Assembly (NCBI GenBank): GCA_018400515.1
Contig: JAGYMR010000094.1
Span: 1 to 9,489 of the forward strand
Direction of reading: 5' to 3'
Source: Tangfeifania sp.
GTDB lineage: Bacteria > Bacteroidota > Bacteroidia > Bacteroidales > Prolixibacteraceae
Length of the DNA stretch: 9,489 nucleotides
Each line of letters begins with the position of its first letter. Position 1 is the first letter of the stretch. The notes under the pieces were generated by a model. It saw nothing but the letters and a program-made list of their open reading frames with translations. It did not search any database and was not told where the DNA came from. Positions 5,724 to 9,489 of the stretch are shown piece after piece. A program made the position numbers and the translations under genes.

Positions 5724-8700
5724 AAATTGATTTGAATGTTGTTGATATTTTTTTCTTGTTTTATCCATATCCAGCTGGCATCGTTCCCTTTGTAGCTGCC
5801 GGAAACAACCATCTCAGCATCAAACCCCTGTTTTTTCAGTGTTTCAATGCCTTTTTTACATTCGGCAGGGCTTTCATAAGGGCCGAGCCTGACAGAAAGT
5901 TCCGGCAACGGTTTGCTGCTTTTCAGGGAAAAAAATTTCTTTTTTTCATATTGAAAGTCCACTTTTGCCTTCACCCGCTTTTTTCCCTCGTTCATAAGTA
6001 CGGTATGGTTTTTCACCGAGATGCCCTTCAGCGGATCGGGAATCCGGGGTAATATCTTTAGGCTCCGGGTATCGGAGTCGTCCACCCCGGCACATGCTTC
6101 AATGGCATGCATCACCGGACCCTGGTTGGCTCCGTTAGACAGGTCATTGATGCGGTGCCAGCTTCCGTCGGGTAAAATGTTTGCTCCTTCAGGGATGATC
6201 CACATCCATTTTCTCCAGTCGATTCCTTTTTCAGCATTCACATAATTCATGTTTTTATCGTAGGAATATTTTGCCGCATTCACCAGCAGGGGGCCGGAAT
6301 GATCCATTTCATCGAGCAGCAGGGCCGCGTGGGTTAACCATCCCTGGCCATATCCCATCGCCAGTGCCGGTTTATATCCATAGGGTTGTTGCATGTGTTC
6401 ATGAAAGGTATTTCGTGTTATTTCAAGCATTGTTTGATCCCACACTGCGGGGTCAAGCCCCTCTCCGTAAAGGGAAAAAAAGCACTGAACCAGCCTGTCC
6501 TGGAAAGTGGTTAATATGGAATAGGGTGATATCCGCCATTTCAGTTCATTGTGATCACCGCTGATTAATTGCCTTAGCATGGCTTCTTTGATCTTTTGGG
6601 CATACCGGTTCCATTTTTTTGCCTGTTTGGTATTCCCGGTGGAATCGGCCATTTCGGCAGCACATTTCAAGGCGGTCATGCATGCAAAATTGGGATAGGG
6701 TTCATACATATTTGCATTGGCATAATTTTCCTTGATCTTCACAGGATCTGTTTCATCATGCATGCCATCCGGAACAAGGCAATAGTCATTTCCAATCCCG
6801 CCCCATCCGGTGAATTCTCCCTCGGAGTAAACCAGGTCCATTCCTGAATAATCCATCAGCCAGCAGATAAATGCGGCTGCATCCGCGGTACTTTCCCACC
6901 GGCTTTTTCCAAAGATTTCTTCCCGGGGTTCCTTTAACCATGCATTGCCGGTTCCTTCTTTCAGCCGCCAGGCAAACCAGCGTCCAATGATGGTCGCTGC
7001 ATGTCCGTCCATTTCCTCGTCTCCGTATATTTCATTCACCTGGATCGTCCCTCCCGCAGTTGGGGGGTTGTTGATTTCCATGGACCAATGCGGGGGGGCA
7101 TCTTCCGGATAGCGGCTGATATCGAGGTTATCATTGGGAGGGCCTTTTTCCGGATCCCGGTTACTCCGGTAGAAGTAAAGGTAGTAATCGCAAAAATCAA
7201 CGAACGCGCTTTCCCTTTCCGGATTATCGATATGCCGTAAAGCCAGGGTTACATAATGATCGCTTGTTCGGGAATAAGCCGACGGATAGATACCCTGGAT
7301 ATTCCATGTTCCGATACCACTGTACCCACCGTACCAGGGACAGTCTTCTCCCGTTTCCCGGAAATAACCTGTTTCAGGATCAAATTTTTCATTTATCTGA
7401 ATCAGGTTGGCTGTCCATATATTGGTCAGCCAGTCAGCTTCCTTTCCCCCCGTAAAACGGATGGAAGTGGCATCAAACGCCGGAGGCATCCTTAAAATTT
7501 CAGGATTTTCCGGAAGGTCAGATTCCCGGGTGTACACTATTTCAGCAAGTTTTTCTGCATTTTCTTTAACATCCGGGGGATACTTCACGTCATAGTAAAC
7601 TGATAAGTCGGAGGGATCCACTTTCACTTTGCCGAAAGAATGCATGCCTTTTTGATCTTTGCCGGTAAAGGATATCCCTGATACCAATGGTTTGCCGTGG
7701 GTTCCCGGGTCATCCTCAAGGGTGACGGACCTGATTTTTTCATCGCGGGGTTTAACCACAAGGTAAAAATGTTTGTAATCGGTTGCAAAAGAAGATTGAC
7801 AATCATCTTCATATACGGTAAGGGTATTTTTCAGGGTTTTCATTAGTTCCGGACGGGAGGCAAAAGGTTCCTGACAGGGTTTGGAAACGGCATGACTGGC
7901 GCCATGTGACCAGTGTTGTGAAAACCAAACGGTGGAACCGACAATTAAAGGGATGGTGTCCGGTTTTCCTTTCTCGTAATTGACATGGATCACACCTATG
8001 CGGTTTCCGATGTAGTTTTGATCGGTCCTTTCTTCCATCATTTCAGGATGTCCTCCCCAGTGGGCAACTCCATTCTCCCAGCCTTCATTGATCATTCCCA
8101 GGAGAAAGAGCTTTTCGGCCGTTGCCTCCACGGGTAGGATTTCTTTGTTCTTTTCAAAAATGCGGGAGGTATGGGTTCTCATTGCAGGATGAACGGAAAG
8201 AAAAGGAATGCTGCGGCAATAGACGGTAGCGGCATGATCATCGAGCGGAACTGCTTGTATTTTGGTATTCTGCAATTTTTCCGGAGACCCTTTTTCCACC
8301 TGCCGGTAATTTTCCAGGGCAATCCACTCGGAACGGACTCCCTGAGCACTATAGGCCGGAGGTGAAAGGATCTCCAGTCTTACTTTTTTTCCGATTAGGT
8401 CAGGAGTGTACCATTTTCCCGGGGTTAATAAGGAGTAGTTGTTGGTTAACGTTTCCCGGACAACTTCTCCATCCGGGTGTGTGATCAGCCTGATCCGGTT
8501 GTATTCCGGATTCCCGGAGGCATCCCTTCCCCACATTCCTGCGGCATCAAATAGTTGTAGCTTCTTTCGGATCGTAAAGGGTTCGGACCTTAAAATACCC
8601 GGTGATCCCTTTTCTGCCGGAACCCATGTGAGCTGGTACCGGGCAACGGTTCCCCGGAGATTTTCCTCCTCATGGTTGGCTTTTAATTGCCATTCTCCCT

Positions 8701-8830
8701 TTCCTTTCTGCTCCCATTTTGAGAGGCCGGAGGGCGAAATTATTTCAAATAGTAACTGGCTTTGAATATCCTGAAATGTAAAAATAAGGAGGAATGATGC
8801 AATTATCGTGATGGTATGGGTCTTGTTCAT
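5720..8830 (-). CDS. Large secreted six-hairpin glycosidase-like protein, family unassigned
   Basis: The 1036-residue product is probably a polysaccharide-acting enzyme, but I cannot name its family. A signal peptide covers residues 1-24 (MNKT, hydrophobic core, DIQSQ). Residues 27-175 are beta-rich and could bind carbohydrate. Residues 200-440 form a second beta-rich part with AHWGGHPEMMEERTDQNYIG (256-275) and DTIPLIVGSTVWFSQHW (291-307). Residues 465-915 are alpha-rich with paired-helix segments, Trp/Tyr/Gly clusters (GEDCPWYGGYSGIGTWN, 494-510), acidic candidates in NEIYGDEEMDGH (599-610) and an IPEGANILPDGSWHRI stretch (879-894) followed by NGANQG. This arrangement fits an (alpha/alpha)6 enzyme of the GH78/GH95-like clan. 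A short beta-rich part (925-975) and an unusual tail (978-1025, possibly SPOR-like) end the protein. It is the first gene of the operon. Location should be periplasm or outer surface. The catalytic residues are guesses. Confidence 0.6.
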   Translation of the reverse strand: MNKTHTITIIASFLLIFTFQDIQSQLLFEIISPSGLSKWEQKGKGEWQLKANHEEENLRGTVARYQLTWVPAEKGSPGILRSEPFTIRKKLQLFDAAGMWGRDASGNPEYNRIRLITHPDGEVVRETLTNNYSLLTPGKWYTPDLIGKKVRLEILSPPAYSAQGVRSEWIALENYRQVEKGSPEKLQNTKIQAVPLDDHAATVYCRSIPFLSVHPAMRTHTSRIFEKNKEILPVEATAEKLFLLGMINEGWENGVAHWGGHPEMMEERTDQNYIGNRIGVIHVNYEKGKPDTIPLIVGSTVWFSQHWSHGASHAVSKPCQEPFASRPELMKTLKNTLTVYEDDCQSSFATDYKHFYLVVKPRDEKIRSVTLEDDPGTHGKPLVSGISFTGKDQKGMHSFGKVKVDPSDLSVYYDVKYPPDVKENAEKLAEIVYTRESDLPENPEILRMPPAFDATSIRFTGGKEADWLTNIWTANLIQINEKFDPETGYFRETGEDCPWYGGYSGIGTWNIQGIYPSAYSRTSDHYVTLALRHIDNPERESAFVDFCDYYLYFYRSNRDPEKGPPNDNLDISRYPEDAPPHWSMEINNPPTAGGTIQVNEIYGDEEMDGHAATIIGRWFAWRLKEGTGNAWLKEPREEIFGKSRWESTADAAAFICWLMDYSGMDLVYSEGEFTGWGGIGNDYCLVPDGMHDETDPVKIKENYANANMYEPYPNFACMTALKCAAEMADSTGNTKQAKKWNRYAQKIKEAMLRQLISGDHNELKWRISPYSILTTFQDRLVQCFFSLYGEGLDPAVWDQTMLEITRNTFHEHMQQPYGYKPALAMGYGQGWLTHAALLLDEMDHSGPLLVNAAKYSYDKNMNYVNAEKGIDWRKWMWIIPEGANILPDGSWHRINDLSNGANQGPVMHAIEACAGVDDSDTRSLKILPRIPDPLKGISVKNHTVLMNEGKKRVKAKVDFQYEKKKFFSLKSSKPLPELSVRLGPYESPAECKKGIETLKKQGFDAEMVVSGSYKGNDASWIWIKQEKNINNIQINL

Positions 8831-8868
8831 AATGTATTGATTGAATTAGATTTATTTTATATTCCACT

Positions 8869-8876
8869 AAAAGGTA
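8869..8876 (-). promoter_or_regulatory. Possible -7 element for the glycosidase/apbE operon
   Basis: Read on the minus strand the bases are TACCTTTT, which match TAnnTTTG in seven of eight positions and lie 38 bases before the ATG at 8830. No TTG is at the expected -33 distance. The leader between it and the start is AT-rich without a Shine-Dalgarno sequence. Transcription could instead read through from the Plug gene, because no clear terminator separates them. Confidence 0.25.
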
Positions 8877-8980
8877 TTGTCTAAAAAACCTGAAAGTTTT
8901 TAAAAATAATCATTCGATTCCGGCTATAAAAATAAATAAAAATTGAATATTTCCTAAAGCCTTCCCGTTTATGCAGCAAT

Positions 8981-9007
8981 CCGGGTACGCAGAAGCCCGG
9001 GCTCCGG
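8981..9007 (-). other. GC-rich palindrome cluster just after the Plug gene
   Basis: A perfect ten-base palindrome AGCCCGGGCT occupies 8994-9003, and CCGGG at 8981-8985 can pair with CCCGG at 8996-9000 across a ten-base loop; another CCGG is at 9004-9007. It begins one base after the Plug stop codon, in an otherwise AT-rich gap, so it may be a 3'-end structure or protein-binding site. No T-run follows directly on the minus strand; the T-rich stretch is about 40 bases further on. I do not call it an intrinsic terminator. Confidence 0.3.
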
Positions 9008-9008
9008 T

Positions 9009-9488
9009 TTACTGCCGGTCGGCTACTGAGTTGAGTTGCCGGTAACCGATCAGCCGGTCGAAGCGGCCGGCCATTTCGCGGTAATATACAAGTATTTGGT
9101 AATTGTTTTCAGTTTCCCAGAAGCTGCCTTCAATGTTTTTATGATCGGCCACTTCCGAGCCTTGGGGAACGTAAACGTAGATGTAGTTGTAATAGCCCTG
9201 CTTCAGCAATAGGGTTAACTCGTAAGCACTTGTATCGAAGTTCCATGTCATTTCATTGCTTTTGTTGGCATTCCAGTTACTCAGGGCGCCAAAAACATTG
9301 ATTGTCCCTCCCATTAAAATGGATTCCAGCGACAGGGTAAAGTGTACAAATGTATAATCGCATTCCGTGTCGGGATCTTCCACTTCCTGGTCCTGGCTCT
9401 CTATCATGTATTTCCCGTTCATTTCTTCATACGAAAAGAAGCGTTTGTTGGCGCGTGGCTCATCGGTCATCAGCGTTTTGTGGTAATA
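9009..9488 (-). CDS. Type IX secretion system Plug protein (DUF5103), C-terminal part
   Basis: This is the 3' end of a gene whose start lies beyond the right edge. The frame stays open through 9488, adding YYHKTL before the internal Met at 9470, so that Met is not the start. The Plug protein closes the lateral side of the SprA outer-membrane translocon of the type IX secretion system in Bacteroidota. Recognised features, counted from the internal Met, are DEPRANKRFFSYEEMNGKY (3-21), a domain resembling a carbohydrate-binding or early-set sandwich with VHFTL...INVFGALSNWN (42-67), LLLKQGYYNYIYVY (87-100), EGSFWETENNYQILVYYR (114-131) and a terminal GRFDRLIGYRQLNS (135-148). These match the conserved end of DUF5103 proteins as I know them. 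It is on the same strand as the downstream operon, 178 bases away. Confidence 0.85.
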   Translation of the reverse strand, partial: YYHKTLMTDEPRANKRFFSYEEMNGKYMIESQDQEVEDPDTECDYTFVHFTLSLESILMGGTINVFGALSNWNANKSNEMTWNFDTSAYELTLLLKQGYYNYIYVYVPQGSEVADHKNIEGSFWETENNYQILVYYREMAGRFDRLIGYRQLNSVADRQ

Positions 9489-9489
9489 G

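Noticed and set aside
5724..5768. An N-terminal extension of 15 codons on the GH15-like gene (start at 5768)
   Set aside because: The extension is polar and precedes a proper signal peptide. The downstream ATG at 5723 has the coupled ATGA overlap, so the longer start is unlikely.
8439..8765. A 108-codon plus-strand open frame opposite the N-terminal part of the large glycosidase-like gene
   Set aside because: It is antisense to a well-supported signal-peptide and beta-domain coding region, and its composition is typical of a shadow frame.

Overview
The window looks like a piece of a Bacteroidota chromosome, probably a marine or environmental Bacteroidales/Marinilabiliales-type lineage. The reasons are: the 3' part of a type IX secretion system 'Plug' protein (DUF5103), a family I know only from this phylum; a Wzi-like outer-membrane barrel of the Bacteroidota type; starts with AT-rich leaders and little or no Shine-Dalgarno sequence; a clean TAnnTTTG-type -7 box at 2301-2308; and secreted multi-domain carbohydrate enzymes. 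No RNA gene, CRISPR array, insertion sequence or prophage gene is visible. GC content is moderate and looks even over the genes.

Layout. Positions 1-235 are an AT-rich non-coding leader holding a strong hairpin (3-25), two adjacent palindromes (109-137) and three tandem copies of an 8-mer (196-219) that end 16 bases before the first start codon. The plus-strand gene at 236-2092 encodes a signal-peptide-bearing outer-membrane protein of the capsule-assembly Wzi type. It is followed by a likely intrinsic terminator (2171-2195), then a small promoter-plus-gene unit (2301-2568) encoding a 79-residue single-pass membrane protein.

Facing it on the minus strand is a compact three-gene operon, read from 8830 down to 2665. 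It encodes a 1036-residue secreted six-hairpin glycosidase-like protein, a 681-residue secreted GH15-like six-hairpin protein that starts inside the stop codon of the first (ATGA overlap), and 11 bases later the lipoprotein FAD:protein FMN transferase ApbE. Upstream, on the same strand, the C-terminal 159 or so codons of the T9SS Plug gene run off the right edge.

How the parts may work together. The two six-hairpin proteins are both Sec-exported and translationally coupled, so they probably act in sequence on one glycan in the periplasm or at the cell surface. No SusC/SusD pair, sensor or transporter lies in the window to identify that glycan. ApbE covalently flavinylates periplasm-facing proteins such as NqrB/NqrC or Rnf subunits; its place at the end of a glycosidase operon is unexpected, and no flavin-accepting protein is visible here. 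The most interesting points are this operon's composition, an unexplained SPOR-resembling tail on the large glycosidase-like protein, and the tandem repeat in the leader of the Wzi-like gene. I do not see strong evidence for a wholly new defence or mobile system.
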